DNA of 64,000 nucleotides. Origin: Microglena sp. YARC (lineage: Eukaryota > Chlorophyta > Chlorophyceae > Chlamydomonadales > Chlamydomonadaceae). The stretch lies in the NCBI GenBank assembly GCA_022414725.1, contig CM039463.1, positions 53,316,128 to 53,380,127 on the forward strand, in the 5' to 3' direction. Below the pieces are notes generated by a model, which searched no databases, was not told the origin of the DNA, and saw only the letters and a program-made list of their open reading frames with translations. Position 1 is the stretch's first letter, and every line of letters starts with the position of its first letter. The translations under genes were made by a program, and so were the position numbers. Positions 1-11,592 of this stretch are shown here, in pieces.

Positions 1-96
1 CGAACCCCAAAATATGATAAGATCTTCAAGTGGTGATCAACAAGACGATGGCATGTACCACTCTGAAAGGAGAAAGGGGTAATGAGAAGATTGGGT

Positions 97-880
97 GCAG
101 CCCAACCAACTAACAACCAATCAGCAAAATTACAACCAATCCAATCAGCCCAGTCCAGCCCAACACGACTCGGCCCAACTTTACCCAGCCCAGCCCAGCC
201 CAGCCCAGCCCAGCCCAGCCCAGCCCAGCCCAGCTCAGCCTAATGCAAACCCGGCCCCAACCTTACCCATCCCAACCCAACGCAACCCAGCCCAGCCCAG
301 GCTAACCAAAACCCAACACATCCCAGCCCAGGCCAACGCAAACCAAACACAACCCAGCCCAGCCCAACACAAAAACAACCCCAACACAATCCAGCCCAGC
401 CCAGCCCAACAAAAACCCAGCCCAATCCAGCCCAACTGAACTTATCCCAACCTTACCCAACCCAGCCAGCCCTGCCCAACAACCTAACCCCAACCCAACC
501 CAGCCCAGCCCAACCTGGCCCAACCTTAACCCCTTCCCACCCAGCCCAGCCTAGCCCAACACAAACCAACCCAACACAACCCAGCCCAGATCCACGCAAC
601 CCAGCCCAGTCCAGCCCAACTCAGCCTGGCCCAACCTTACCCCACCCTACCCAGCCCAGCCTGACCCAGCCCAGCGCGCAGCCCAACGCAAACCCAACAC
701 AGCCCCAACGCAACCCCAGCCTAGTTCAGCCCAAACTCAACTCGGCCTAAACTATACCAAACCTCACCCAGCCCAGCCCAGCCCAGCGCAACGCCACCCA
801 GCACAACTACACCCAACCCTACCCAGCCCTGCCCAACGCAACGCAACCCATCCCAAACTTAGCCTCACCAGCCCTGTCGG
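97..880. repeat. Degenerate CCCAR pentamer satellite
   Basis: The + strand is an almost uninterrupted run of 5-base units of the form CCCAG or CCCAA with scattered substitutions. The reading frames it opens (Pro-Ala-Gln-rich on +, Trp-Gly-Leu-rich on -) simply read the 5-base period and are not genes. The strand is very C-rich and G-poor. Confidence 0.9.
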
Positions 881-949
881 GAACAATGTTCCTCACTTTA
901 ACTGCTACCTCCAAGCTTGCACACGCTGCTACCTGCTTATTACATGACA

Positions 950-1140
950 CCATCCAGCCCAAACCAGACCAGCCCAAGCCATACCAAGCCAAGCCAAGCC
1001 AAGCCAAGCTGGAATCTTCCCCCCCCTGCAAACAAACCGACCAACCCAACCTGGCCAACCTAACCTAACATAAGCCAAGCCAATCCCAGCACAGCCCAAG
1101 CCAAGTCAAGCCAAGCCAAGCCAAGCCAAGCCAAGTCAAG
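950..1140. repeat. CCAAG pentamer array
   Basis: A second pentamer array, cleaner than the first, of CCAAG units (purest at 980-1010 and 1085-1138). It is separated from the preceding array by about 70 bases of non-repetitive sequence and probably derives from the same family. No gene is seen. Confidence 0.85.
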
Positions 1141-1269
1141 TCAATCTGGAATCTTACCTTTATTGCAAACATAGCATCTGCCCTCTCTCCTTGTCGTACA
1201 ATAACCTCATGCTTCATTATTTCCTATACAGTTGTAGGGTACATCCAACTAAGTGATCAACATTATTGC

Positions 1270-2290
1270 ATATTTATTAAGTTTGGCTTACAGCATGGCG
1301 CTAAGGCACTGTGCCAAGTCTCGGGGGATCCAAGGTATGCAGGCATTGAATTGGTGATTGGCAGTGTTGATCTTAGCAGACATCACACATACATGTAACT
1401 TCCTATGTTTGCATATTACAGTCCAGTGGTAGGCCAAAAAGGCTATAGGGACTCCCTATTCGCTTACAGTATGGCGCAAAGGCACTGTGTCAAGTGTCAG
1501 CAGATTCAAGGTGTTCAGGTATATAATTGGTGATTGGCAAATTGGTATAATAACCAGACTAGTGGTCACCCATGCATTGCATCATGGCTTGGCATCATAG
1601 TGTAACCAAGTTGAAGTTCAAGTGCACATTCATGGCACCCACTATTCGCTTACAGCATGGAACTAAGGCATTGAAGGTGAGCAGGTATTGAATTCTTGAT
1701 TTGCAAAATGTGTCTAACCAGACTAGTGGTCACCCATTCATTGCATCATGGCATGGCATCATAGTGTAACCAAGTTAAAATTCAAGTTAAAATTCATGGC
1801 ACCCACTTTTAGCTTACAGCATGGCGCAAAGGCAGGTTGCCAAGTCTCAAGGGCTTCAACGGATTCAAGGTGTGCAGGTATTGAAATCTTGATTGGTAAA
1901 ATTGATATATCCAGACTAGTGGTCGCCCATTCATTGCATCATGGCATGCCATGGTGTAAACAAGTCCGAGTACAAGTCCAGATTCAAGTTCGAGTTCACA
2001 TTCGTAGCACTCACTATTCGCTTGAAGCATGGCGCTAATGCACGCACGGTGCCAAGTCTCAATAGCTTCAGCGGATTCAAGATTGGTATAACCAGACTAG
2101 TGGCCACCCATTCATTGCATCATGGCATGGCATGGTGTAACCAAGTCCAAGTTCAAGTTCAAGTCCAATTCCAAGTTCAAGTTCAAGTTCACATTCATTG
2201 CACTCACTATTCGCTTAAAGCATGGCGCTAAGGCACGCACGGTGCCAAGTCTCAAGGGCTTCAACGGGTTCAAGGTGTGCAAGAATTCAA
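1270..2290. repeat. Tandem satellite, unit about 160-210 bp, six copies
   Basis: The phrase GCTTACAGCATGGCGCTAAG recurs with substitutions near 1287, 1463, 1650, 1812, 2019 and 2212. Each unit also carries ACCAGACTAGTGGTCACCCA and CATTGCATCATGGCATGGC. A run of AAGTTC-type hexamers inside the unit (for example 2145-2190) varies in length and explains the uneven spacing. The ~96-codon frames here are produced by the repeat. Confidence 0.9.
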
Positions 2291-2299
2291 CCTTATCCT

Positions 2300-2740
2300 C
2301 GAAGTTCTTCAGTTGGTGGTCCATCTACAGAAGCAAGGGAGCAATACAATTCGTGTGTCAGTGCTACTGCTAATAAAAGAAGAACAAATATTATAATACA
2401 AGGTATTCAGTTGGTGGTCCATCTACAGAAGTAAGGGAGCAATACAATTCGTGTGTCAGTGCTACTGCTAATAAAAGAAGAACAAATATTAGAATACAAG
2501 TTATTCAGTTGGTGGTCCAATTACAGAAGCAAGGGAGCAATACAATTCGTGTCAGTGCTAGTGCTAATAAAAGAAGAACAATATTATAATATAAGCTTTT
2601 CAGTTGGTGGTCCAATTACAGAAGCAAGGGAGCAATATAATAAGTGTCAGTTATACTGCTAATTAATGCATAAATAAATGCATAAATAAATACGTATCAA
2701 ATTTCTTCAGTTGGAAGTCTACCTACAGAAATAAAGTCAG
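2300..2740. repeat. Tandem satellite, unit about 98 bp, four copies plus a partial
   Basis: Units begin with TTCAGTTGGTGGTCCA near 2308, 2405, 2504 and 2597, with a divergent fifth at about 2704. They share GAAGCAAGGGAGCAATACAA and TGCTAATAAAAGAAGAACAA. The array abuts the preceding one directly. From 2740 to 2890 nothing was recognised. Confidence 0.9.
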
Positions 2741-2889
2741 TTGTTTGCATAAGAAAATGACTCAGCGACTTAACGTAGCACCATGGTGATCCTAGAAGCT
2801 ATTGGGCTGATACTTGCAGGTGTGGGGTGACAATGCTTTGATTACATTTGTTACATTTGTTGGTAATTTAATGTGTTGGTAACAAATGT

Positions 2890-3880
2890 ACATGTTTAAT
2901 TTGGGGTGACCATGCTTTGATTACAACAACAAAATGTACCAAGTGCTCCGTGTATTGACCTTCCGGCGCATTCATCGCTTGTGTATTGTTCTCACATGAG
3001 AAGGACTGTGGTCTGACAATCCTTTGATTACAACAACAAAATGTACCAAGTGTTCCGTGTCTTGACCTTCCGGCGCATTCATCGCTTGTGTATTGTTCTC
3101 ACTTGAGAAGGACTGTGGTCTGACAATCCTTTGATTACGAATACATTATGTACCAAGTGTTTCTTGCATTGATGTACCGGCACTACCATCGCAATTTTGT
3201 GTGTGTTGTTCTTCCTTGAGAAGGAGTGCGGGGTTGAAATCCTTTCTTCACAAAAACATTGTATAATAACAAAAACATTACAAAAACAACACACACAAAA
3301 TACAAAACATTACAAAAACATTACAAAACATAACAATAACAAAACGCACCAAGTGTTTCTTGTATTGACCTCCCGGCACATTCATCACTAGGGTTTTGGT
3401 CTCCCTAGCCAGTGTGCTTTGACAATCCTTTAATCACAAAAATACAAAACATTACAAAAACCCTGCAAAAATATAAAAAACATACCAAGTGTTTCTTGTA
3501 TTGACTTTCCTGCACTTTCATCACCTTGAGGGGGAGTGCGGGGCGACAATCCTTTCATCACAACAACATAACGTACCTAGTGTTTCTTGTATTAATCTAC
3601 CGGCACTTTCATCACTAGCGTGATGAAATCCCTAGCAAGCAAGCTTCGACAATCCTTTCACACCAATACAAAAAACGTGCCAAGTATTTATTGCATTGGT
3701 CTACCGGCACTTTCATCACTAGTGTCAGTAGAGTGATGTCCTCCCTAGCAAGCGTGCTTCGACGATCCTTTCATTACAAAAACATGCCAAAATTACAAAA
3801 ATATTACAAAAATAAAACGTACCAAGTGTTTCTTGTATTGACTTTCCGGCACTTTCATGACCAGTGTGTTGTTCTCCCTA
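2890..3880. repeat. Tandem satellite, unit about 105-145 bp, about eight copies
   Basis: Units carry GACAATCCTTTGATTACAA, ACCAAGTGTTTCTTGTATTG and CCGGCACTTTCATCAC. Copies start near 2917, 3023, 3133, 3347, 3483, 3573, 3676 and 3819. Divergence is greater than in the 98 bp array, and some copies contain ACATTACAAAAA microsatellite expansions (3255-3345). Confidence 0.85.
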
Positions 3881-3954
3881 GCCAGTGTGCTATACATGTG
3901 CCTGCTATCACTCATCATCTCCTCTTCACCGATGTATTGAGACGCAAGCACAAC

Positions 3955-5270
3955 ACGGATGGGTGGGCTGCAAGGTAGGGTAGGGTGGGGTGGTGGGGGG
4001 TGAGGTGGTGTTGGGGGGTGGGATTTGGTTGGGTTGGGTTGGTGTCGGTTGGGTTGGTGGGGGGCGGTGGAGTGGGATGGGGGGGGGGGGGGGGAGGTGA
4101 AGTGCTCTCCTATGGTCATCTCACTTGTCTCCCCTTCATCCCCACACCGACTTTCACCTTCCACCCTCCACCCTCCGCCCCCCGACCTCAACCCTCACCC
4201 CCCCATCCTCAACCCTCCAACCCCACACCCACCCACCACCCCTCCACCCTCTGCCCACCACCCTCCGCCCTCCACCCCACCACCCTACATCCTCCACCCC
4301 CAACCTTAACCTCTGTCACCACCTTAAACCTCCACCCTCCTCCCCCCGGACCTCACCCCCCACCCCCCCAACCTCAACCCTCCAACCCACACCCACCCAC
4401 CCCTCCACCCTCCACCCTCTCCCCCACCCTCCGCCCCCAACCTGAACCCTCCGCCACCCCCCTACAACCTCCCCCCTCCGCTCCGCCCTCCCCCTCCCCC
4501 CCCCCCCCCCCCCCCCTCCCCCCCCCCCCCCCCCCCTCCGCCCCCCCCCCCCTCAACCCCCAACCTCAACCCTCCGCTCCTCACTCTCCCCCTCCACCCT
4601 CACACCTTCCACCTCCCACCACCCTCCACCCGCAACCCTCTACCCCCCCCACTCTCAGACCTCCACCCCCACCCCCACCCCCCACCCCAACTCCCCCCTC
4701 CGCCCCCCACCCTCTGCCCCCCAACCTCAACTTTCCACCCTCCACCCCCCAACCTGACCCCCCCACACACACCCCACCCTCCTCCACCCTCCGCCCCCCA
4801 ACCTAAACCCTCCCCCCCTCTACCCCCAATCCTCCCCCCTCTGCCCCCCACCCTCCACCCCCCATCTTCCAACCTCCCCCCTCGGCCCCCCAACCTCGGC
4901 CCTCTACTCTCCACCCTCCAACCTGGACCCTTTGCATCCCACCCTCCACCCTCCGCCCACACCCACCACCATCTACCCACCAACCTCTACCCTCCACCCC
5001 TGCTCCCCTCCACCTCCGCCCCCCCTACTCTCCATCCTCCGCCCCCCAACCTCAACCTCCGCCGCCCTACTATCCACCTCCCCCCCCCCAACTTCAAACT
5101 TCCGACCCCCTACTCTCCACCCTCTGACCCCCAACCTCAACCCTCCGCCGCCCCTACTCTCCAACCTCCCCCCCTCAACTTCAACCCTCCGCCCCCTACT
5201 CTCCACCCTCCGCCCCCCAACCTCAACCCTGCGCTCCCCCAACCTCCACCCCCCACTTTCAACCCCCCTA
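3955..5270. repeat. Strand-switching G-rich then C-rich low-complexity block
   Basis: From 3955 to about 4100 the + strand is G-rich (GGTGGGG, GGTTGGGTTGG and a run of about 15 G). After about 40 bases of mixed sequence it becomes C-rich to 5270 (ACCCTCC, CCGCCCCCCAACCTC). The 273-codon + frame and its shadows are Pro/Ser/Thr-only translations of this repeat, not a protein. Confidence 0.85.
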
Positions 5271-5419
5271 CTAGAACTTGGTTATGTAGCTTCAGCCAGC
5301 AATTTGATGCTCCCCGTCTGCCGCAGTAAAAATAAACTTACCAGGTAAAACAATTACACAACTCAGACATTTTTTCAGCCCCCTGCTCTCCCTGGCTCTC
5401 CACCTAGCGTATATCTTTG

Positions 5420-6810
5420 TGGGGCTTGATATGTTCAAAGATCCTCTCATGACCATATAGAAGTACCCAGACCGCACCCCACTTCACCCTCCACCCTCCA
5501 CCCCACCCCCACCTAGCAACCCCACCCTACATCCTTCACCCCACCTTACAGCCCCACCCTCCACCCTCCACCCCACCTTACAGCCCCACCCCACCCCACC
5601 CACCCCACTTTGCAACCCCACCCCACCCTACCCTCCACCCTCCACTATCATCCCCCAATCCCCATGGATCTCCACCTTCTGTCAATGTTCAAGGATCCTC
5701 TCATGACAATATATAAGTAATCAGGCTGCACCCCACCCCACTCCACCCCATCCTCCACCCTCCACCATGAGCCCCCTGGATCTCCACCTACCTTAAATCT
5801 CAGTAGGGCTTGAGATGTTCAAAGATCCTCTCATGACAATATAATAGTACTCAGGCTGCACGCCACCCCACCTTGCAGCCCTACCCCACCCCACCCCGCC
5901 CTCCACTCTCCCCCATTAGCCCCCTGCTCTCCCTGGATCTCCACCTACCACCTATCTCAGTAGGGATTGAGATGTCCAAAGATCTTCCTGTGACGAAATA
6001 TAAGTACTCTGGCTGCACCCCAGCCCACCTTGCATCCCCACCCCACACTAACTTGCATCCCCAAACCACCCCACCTTGCATTCCCACCCCACCCTCCGCC
6101 CTCAACCCCACCCCACCTTACAAACCGATCCCACCCACCCTCCACCCTCCACCATCAGCCCCCTGCTCTCCCTGGCTACCCACCTTCCATCAATGTTCAA
6201 AGATCCTCTCATGTTGATATATAAGTAATCAGGTTGCAACCCACCCCAACCCAACTTGCATCCCCACCCCACCCCTCCACACTCCACCATCAGCCCCCTG
6301 CTCTCCAGGATCTCCATCTACCGCTGTCTCTGTGGGGGCTTGAGATGTTCCCACACAAGATCCTCTTCATGACAATATAGAATACTAAAGGCTGCACTCT
6401 ACCCCACCACACCTGCGGCCCCATCCCACCCCACCCTCCACCCTCCACCATCAGCCCCCTGCTCTCCAAGGATCTCTACCTTCCCTCAATGTTAAGTACT
6501 CAGGCCGCACCCCACCCCACCCCACCCCAACCCAACCCAACCCACAGTTCAGCCCACCCCATCCCACCCCACCCTTGCCCTCCACTCTCCACCGTCAGCC
6601 CCTGCTCTCCACCTACCGCCTGTCTCTGTTGGGCTTGAGATGTTCAAAGATCCTCTGATGGCAATATAGAAGTACTCAAGCCGCACCCCATCCCACCTTG
6701 CAGCCCCACCCCACCCCACCCTTCACCCTCCACCTACCGTCTATCTCAGTAGGGCTTGTGATGTTCAAAGATCCTCGCATGACAACATAGAAGTACTCAG
6801 GCCGCTTCCC
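5420..6810. repeat. Tandem satellite of C-rich spacer plus conserved core
   Basis: A core reading GATGTTCAAAGATCCTCTCA followed by TGACAATATAGAAGTACTCA recurs near 5430, 5685, 5816, 5969, 6190, 6345, 6637 and 6760. Variable (CCACCC)n spacer and CAGCCCCCTGCTCTCC lie between copies, giving units of about 120-290 bp. No gene. Confidence 0.85.
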
Positions 6811-6827
6811 AGCCTTGTGCATTCAAT

Positions 6828-7290
6828 ACAAGGTACAGGCTCAGTATCATTGGAACAGGCTCAGGCTCATTGTCATTGGTACATACAGGCTCAGTGTCAT
6901 TGGTACAGGCTCAGTGTCATTGGTACAGGCTCAGTGTCATTGGTACAGGCTCAGGCTCATTGTCATTGGTACATACAGGCTCATTGTCATTGGTACAGGC
7001 TCAGTGTCATTGGTACAGGCTCAGTGTCATTGGTACAGGCTCAGTGTCATTGGTACATACAGGCTCAGTGTCATTGGTACAGGCTCATTGTCATTGGTAC
7101 ATACAGGCTCAGTGTCATTGGTACAGGCTCAGTGTCATTGGTACAGGCTCAGTGTCATTGGTACAGGCTCATTGTCATTGGTACATACAGGCTCAGTGTC
7201 ATTGGTACAGGCTCAGTGTCATTGGTACATACAGGCTCAGTGTCATTGGTACAGGCTCATTGTCATTGGTACAGGCTCAGTGTCATTGGA
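6828..7290. repeat. 20 bp minisatellite, about 20 copies
   Basis: The unit TACAGGCTCAGTGTCATTGG repeats tandemly, with interspersed 24-base variants that start TACATACAGGCTC and T-for-G variants (GCTCATTGTCATTGG). Because 20 is not a multiple of 3 and the unit has no stop, all three + frames are open (up to 209 codons), each repeating the same residue cycle. I regard these frames as non-genic. Confidence 0.95.
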
Positions 7291-7636
7291 CGATTTGGAA
7301 TGTGCAGTCGTAGGTCCCACTTCGAAACTCGACTTTTCAGGCCCAATTTACGACAATTCCTTGGTGGTTGGCGGCAGTGCAAGCAAACGGGCAGCCCCCC
7401 TCACCCTCACGCCTAGTAATAAGGTGAACTATGTTTTTATTTGATTACAGCAATTCAGCGGATGATTTGGATTTCGATATCGAAATATTTTGCAGTTAGT
7501 GTTTTTTCCTCAGATTTGGCCTGAAATTCAAAGAATTATGACAATTGAGGGAGAATTGTCGTAACTTTGGCCTGGAAAGTCGACGACTGCCTATTTCAAA
7601 TCATCACCCACTGAATTGCTGTAAGGGACATTCAGC
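7291..7636. other. Stretch without a recognised gene
   Basis: Unique-looking sequence after the minisatellite. No convincing reading frame, RNA or repeat was found. The phrases GACAATTGAGGGAGAATTG and CGTAACTTTGGCCTGGAAAG look like eroded repeat sequence. Confidence 0.5.
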
Positions 7637-7680
7637 CTATTTGGCCTACCCCTGGACTGTAACAATATATATGCATGCAA
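7637..7680 (+). repeat. SINE-like 3' terminal motif, copy 1
   Basis: Reads TTGGCCTACCCCTGGACTG then TAACAATATATATGCATGC. The same phrase followed by a TACATA-type tail occurs at 9181, 11538 and 11903. This suggests the 3' end of a dispersed retroposon; the 5' part was not identified. Confidence 0.45.
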
Positions 7681-7990
7681 GGGACATTGGGCACCTTGTG
7701 TTTTTGTGCGATGTAGTAGCCTGATCGTAGTGCTGTCGGATTGATAACCGATAGCCGTCTCCGCCAAATACATACATATCCGATCTTGTATCCGATGTAT
7801 ATATCCCGAAATGCATACAAGGGGCATTGGGCACCTTTCGTTTTTGTGCGACCCGTCGCCACTCTGTCGCCACATCCCGCAACCCGGCTAAACCAGACCC
7901 TGGACTGTAACAACAGGCATACAAGGGACATTGGGCACCTTTTGTTTGTGTGCAACGCGTCACCATTCTGTCGCCGCATGGCGATGCATG
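7675..7990. repeat. Three diverged tandem copies, about 105-140 bp
   Basis: AAGGGACATTGGGCACCTT followed by TGTTTTTGTGCGA begins copies at 7679, 7819 and 7922; the last two continue with GTCGCCACTCTGTCGCC-like sequence. All three frames of the minus strand read through as related peptides, so the apparent 94-115-codon frames come from the repeat. Confidence 0.75.
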
Positions 7991-8360
7991 GGTCCGGCTA
8001 AACTAGTGAGAAATGCCCCCTGCTATGCGCTATGCGCTCCTCACGGTTCGGGGGGCAGCGCCTTGCACTGGGGTCGCACCGAGTTACTCAATGTGCGACG
8101 CGTCGTACACATAGAAAACTGTTGACCAGGGGAAAAAATGAAAAAAATGAAAAATGGGAAAATGGGAAAATGAAAAATGAAAAATGTAGACATAAAAAAG
8201 CACTGATGAAGACTTACTTGTGAACGATTTCTCCTGCCACGTACTCATGACCAGATCCTCCAATTTTCTGTAGCTGTAGAATTGGTATTTCTGGAAATAG
8301 ATGACCAAGCCAGTGCCCAAGTTTAGAAACCTGTGGGGGAGGGAACATATGCGCAGGTAA

Positions 8361-8770
8361 TTAATGGCCATTATAATTAATCGTAATTATAAGTAATGGT
8401 AATTATAATTAATGGTAATTATAATGAACAGTAATTATAGTTAATGGTAAATATAATTAATGGTTATGATAATGAGTATCAATTATAATAAAAGGTAGAT
8501 ATAATGAACAGTAATTATAATTAATAGTCATTCTAATATATGGTAATTATAATTAATGGTAATTATGATGAACAGCAATTATAGTTAATGGTAAATATAA
8601 TTAATGGTAAATATAATGAGTATCAATTATTATTAATGGTAGATATAATGAACAGTAATCATAATTTATAGTAATTATAATAAATGGTAATTATCATTTA
8701 TGGCAATTATAATGAATATTTATTATAATGAACTGTAATGAATGGTAATTGTAATGAGTAGTAATTACAC
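8361..8770. repeat. AT-rich minisatellite (GGTAATTATAATTAAT-type)
   Basis: Imperfect 14-16 base units of the form TAATGGTAATTATAAT and GAACAGTAATTATAGT, about 27 copies, almost devoid of C. A likely unpairing region, but no origin or matrix-attachment function can be claimed from sequence. Confidence 0.85.
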
Positions 8771-9180
8771 AAAGCACGTCAGCCAACCATATCATAACCA
8801 ACTGGCTTTGGTCTGCTCCATTCCATTGCCACCTGCCGTTCCAATTGCCAACACTCTCCGCCAATTTTCCACGTCGCTTGCGATGCTGACTTGGACTAGT
8901 CACTAACCGACATCTGCACACTTATTGACCCAAGTGGAACGTAAACATATACATTATCACTGAACCACAAACTCAGGACTTAGCTGTGTCCATAGTATCA
9001 GGCCCTGTTCAGTACCAGACACCTGCACTTCTATTGATATTTCCACTGTTTCCATATGTTTTCACTGTAGCACGAACTCAGGGCCCTTGCCGGTAAAAGG
9101 ATTGTTTGCGGTCATGTTAATGCGTGCTTTCTTTGTTCTAGCCCCTCCTGATATCATGGTTGGGCAGGTCCTGTTAGCCT
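8771..9180. other. Stretch without a recognised gene
   Basis: Mixed-composition unique sequence. The longest frames are about 75 codons and resemble nothing. No RNA gene or repeat was recognised. Confidence 0.5.
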
Positions 9181-9220
9181 ACTTGGTCTACCCCTGGACT
9201 GTAGCAACATACATAAAAAG
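9181..9220 (+). repeat. SINE-like 3' terminal motif, copy 2
   Basis: ACTTGGTCTACCCCTGGACT then GTAGCAACATACATAAAAAG. Matches the motif at 7637, 11538 and 11903, again with a CATACAT tail. Confidence 0.45.
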
Positions 9221-9598
9221 TAACAATAAAAAGAAAGGCCATATTGCAGCAAGCAAGCAAGACTGCAGCAAGCAAGCTTAATTATCAGCATTAATTGCAT
9301 ATGATACATATGAATGGCTTTGTATGAAACAGTTGCTATGCAAGTCAATTGGGCTTCTCCCAGGGATTTGTTTTCCAAATCTGAATGTGGTTTGTTCTAC
9401 TTGATGGTTATAGGCCTCCTCCAGGCGGGGTTATAGCTGTTTACAGCTTGCTCATAGTCGTGTAGGTCCATTAAAGTCCATTTTTGAGCCTAAACATTTT
9501 TTTTTAGCGGCAACTTAGGCCGAAACGGGGTCATGAGTAGCAATCTTAGCGAAAAATAGAGATGTATACTGCGGTAAAAAAACTGTCTTCTCCAATAA
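9221..9598. other. Stretch without a recognised gene
   Basis: Contains a short AAGCAAGCAAGACTGCAGC duplication near 9250 and a T9 run at 9499. No credible coding or RNA feature was found. Confidence 0.5.
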
Positions 9599-9952
9599 TC
9601 AAATCACCTGTTGACCACTCCGCATAGCAGGCGCTGTAAGAACTGCCTGTTCCAAGGCGGCATCGCATGCCCAAGTCTTGCGGCTCAACATACGCTGCAG
9701 GCATCTGTTTGTATAGTCAACAGGGGAGGCATCTGCCTTGAAGCTGACAGTAGAGGCAGGACGCTGCAGGTCTCCGTGTGTACAGTCCACAGGGGAGGCA
9801 TCTGCCTTAAAGCTGGCAGTAGAGGCGGTACAATGCAGGCCTTTGTTTGTACAGTCCACAGGGGAGGCAGCTGCCTTGAAGCTGACATCAGAGGCGGTCC
9901 TGCGCCTTGGGCTTTCCATATCCTCTCCACCTTGTGGTGCCAGGCTTTCCAT
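9599..9952 (-). CDS. Uncertain frame with three 23-residue repeats
   Basis: A 117-codon minus-strand frame whose middle consists of three 69-base tandem units, each encoding a variant of SFKADASPVDCT followed by a variable HGDLQRPAST-type linker. The 69-base period is a multiple of three, so the repeat stays in frame, which could reflect coding selection or chance. The frame begins MESLAPQGGEDMESPRRR. No family was recognised and no splice sites or conserved neighbours support it. It may be only a 69 bp minisatellite. Confidence 0.25.
   Translation of the reverse strand: MESLAPQGGEDMESPRRRTASDVSFKAAASPVDCTNKGLHCTASTASFKADASPVDCTHGDLQRPASTVSFKADASPVDYTNRCLQRMLSRKTWACDAALEQAVLTAPAMRSGQQVI
9690..9905. 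repeat. 69 bp minisatellite, three copies
   Basis: CAGTCCACAGGGGAGGCATC followed by TGCCTTGAAGCTGACAG and GAGGC recurs at about 9715, 9785 and 9852, spaced by 67-70 bases. Confidence 0.8.
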
Positions 9953-9959
9953 GTCTGAT

Positions 9960-10600
9960 CTGTGTTGGAGCAGGACTAGGTGCTGGTGCTAGTAGCAGAC
10001 CCTTCTTAGTCAGCCACGGAGTGGCTACCTTACTGAAAGACTCAATGTAACATGAGGCAGCTTCTACTTATCGCCAGTCTTCTAGATTGCTGCAACATTC
10101 TTAACCAGCCATGCCCAAGGGAGTCCCAGTGTCTTTCTTTTCAGCTAAGAGCAGCAGCTTCTATGCAGCTTCTCCGACTGGCTATTCAGCCTAACCTGAC
10201 GCAACCTACTGCACCTTGAAGCTGCCACACTCAGCTGTCCTGAACAGCTGAAAAAGTGCGGCGGAGGCCAGCGCCTGACTCAGGGAGCTGCCTAGAAGCT
10301 GCCAAGAAAAGCCAAAAAGAAATTTCCAAGCAAGGGAAAACCCACTTTCTCTGCTTCTGCTGCTTATGCTTGTGCTTATGCTTGTGCTAGTGCTTATGCT
10401 TGTGCTAGCTTGAGCTGGCTTGTGCTGAAGTTACTTGTGCTAGTGTTTGTTCTTGTGCTGGCGTGTGCTGCTTGTGCAGCAGGTGATTCTGCACTAAAGC
10501 TCCAGGCAGCTCCGAATGACCTAAATTTGAAGTACCACTGCGTTTGCTGCTGACGAGTGGCCAAGTTCCCAGCTTCGAACTCGAAATTAGCCCCGGGAAG
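9960..10600. other. Gene-free stretch with CTTGTG low-complexity run
   Basis: From 10340 to 10470 the sequence is built of CTTATGCTTGTGCTAGTG-type hexamers. Before this, AGCAGCTTCTA and AGCTGCCTAGAAGCTGCC phrases resemble the 67 bp minisatellite at 14.1 kb. No gene was recognised. Confidence 0.55.
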
Positions 10601-11537
10601 TAAGATAAGCAAAGCTCGTGCAGCGAATGTTTTCGAGCGAGCACTGCCTTTCGTTGCTTTCGTTATCGACCACTTGCGATTTGTTCTCAAGCTCTTGCGA
10701 TCGTCTTGTTGCTGCTAATCGATACGATTATGTATCGTGTTCTTCCTTTGCTCTAAACTTTGGGAACCAATCGAACCGCAGTCCTGCAAAAGTTGTGCAA
10801 CGCTCAATAGACGAGCAAGAGCTAGGCACTAGAACGGGTACTAGCGCGGTAAAAGATAAGCAGAGACAGAATTGAAGGACTGACACAATTGTGTGAATGG
10901 ATGATTGAATGGGATGGAGACAAGGCTCGAACGCATGCTGCACAGTACCTCTGCGTGCTCACTGTTCTGTCACTGGTTCTGTCAGACATCGAAGATCCAT
11001 AAGCGATACGCGGGACCAGGCGCAGGCGCGGGACAGTGCGAGGGCACACGAACTGGAGTACGACACAGAAATTGGCCACATGGGCAGGACATCGCACACA
11101 CCACGGTTGCGGCTGGGCGCTGGCAGTTGTTTGTCGGCAGTACAGCGCTTTGCCCAGACTACGGGTGTGAGTGTGAATTGCCTTGGTTCCACACACTTCG
11201 TGTACCGGTATGTGGTAAGTCAGGGTTTTAAGGCTGGTCCTTTAGTTAGTTTGGGCAAGTTCCCATTTTTTCTTCTCTCGGTATCCATCCTACTGACACC
11301 ACCCGCCTCCTCAATTCCCTCCACCTGCATGCCGTCCGATGCGCACATACCATTGTGTGTACCCGCCGGCGCATGGAATCTGCTACACACTCGTCCCACA
11401 CTCCTTCTTCTGCCACCGGCTATCGTGGGGGATACCGCCCCCCCTAGCCACCCCCCCGGTTTGATGGTGTTGTCCGAGGACCCCCTTTGGACAGCTTCCT
11501 TAATCACGCCGAATTGGCGTACTGCTTTTCAAGTCCC
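10601..11537. other. Stretch without a supportable gene
   Basis: Several overlapping frames of 70-229 codons exist on both strands. The longest (+, 10909-11598) runs into the SINE-like motif at 11538 and matches no family I know. Nothing here can be called a gene. Confidence 0.45.
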
Positions 11538-11592
11538 AATATTGGGCTTACCTCTGGACTGTAACATACATAGTTACATACATACATGCACA
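11538..11592 (+). repeat. SINE-like 3' terminal motif, copy 3
   Basis: TTGGGCTTACCTCTGGACTG then TAACATACATAG and a TACATACATACA tail. The simple TACA tail is what would be expected at the 3' end of a retroposed element. Confidence 0.45.

Noticed and set aside
97..1140. Telomere
   Set aside because: CCCAG/CCCAA/CCAAG pentamers do not match plant or algal telomere repeats (CCCTAAA, CCCTAAAA).
3985..4806. 273-codon Pro/Ser/Thr protein
   Set aside because: Low-complexity CCCTCC repeat, open on both strands.
6815..7444. 209-codon repeat protein
   Set aside because: Product of a 20 bp minisatellite without stops; equally open in the other two forward frames.
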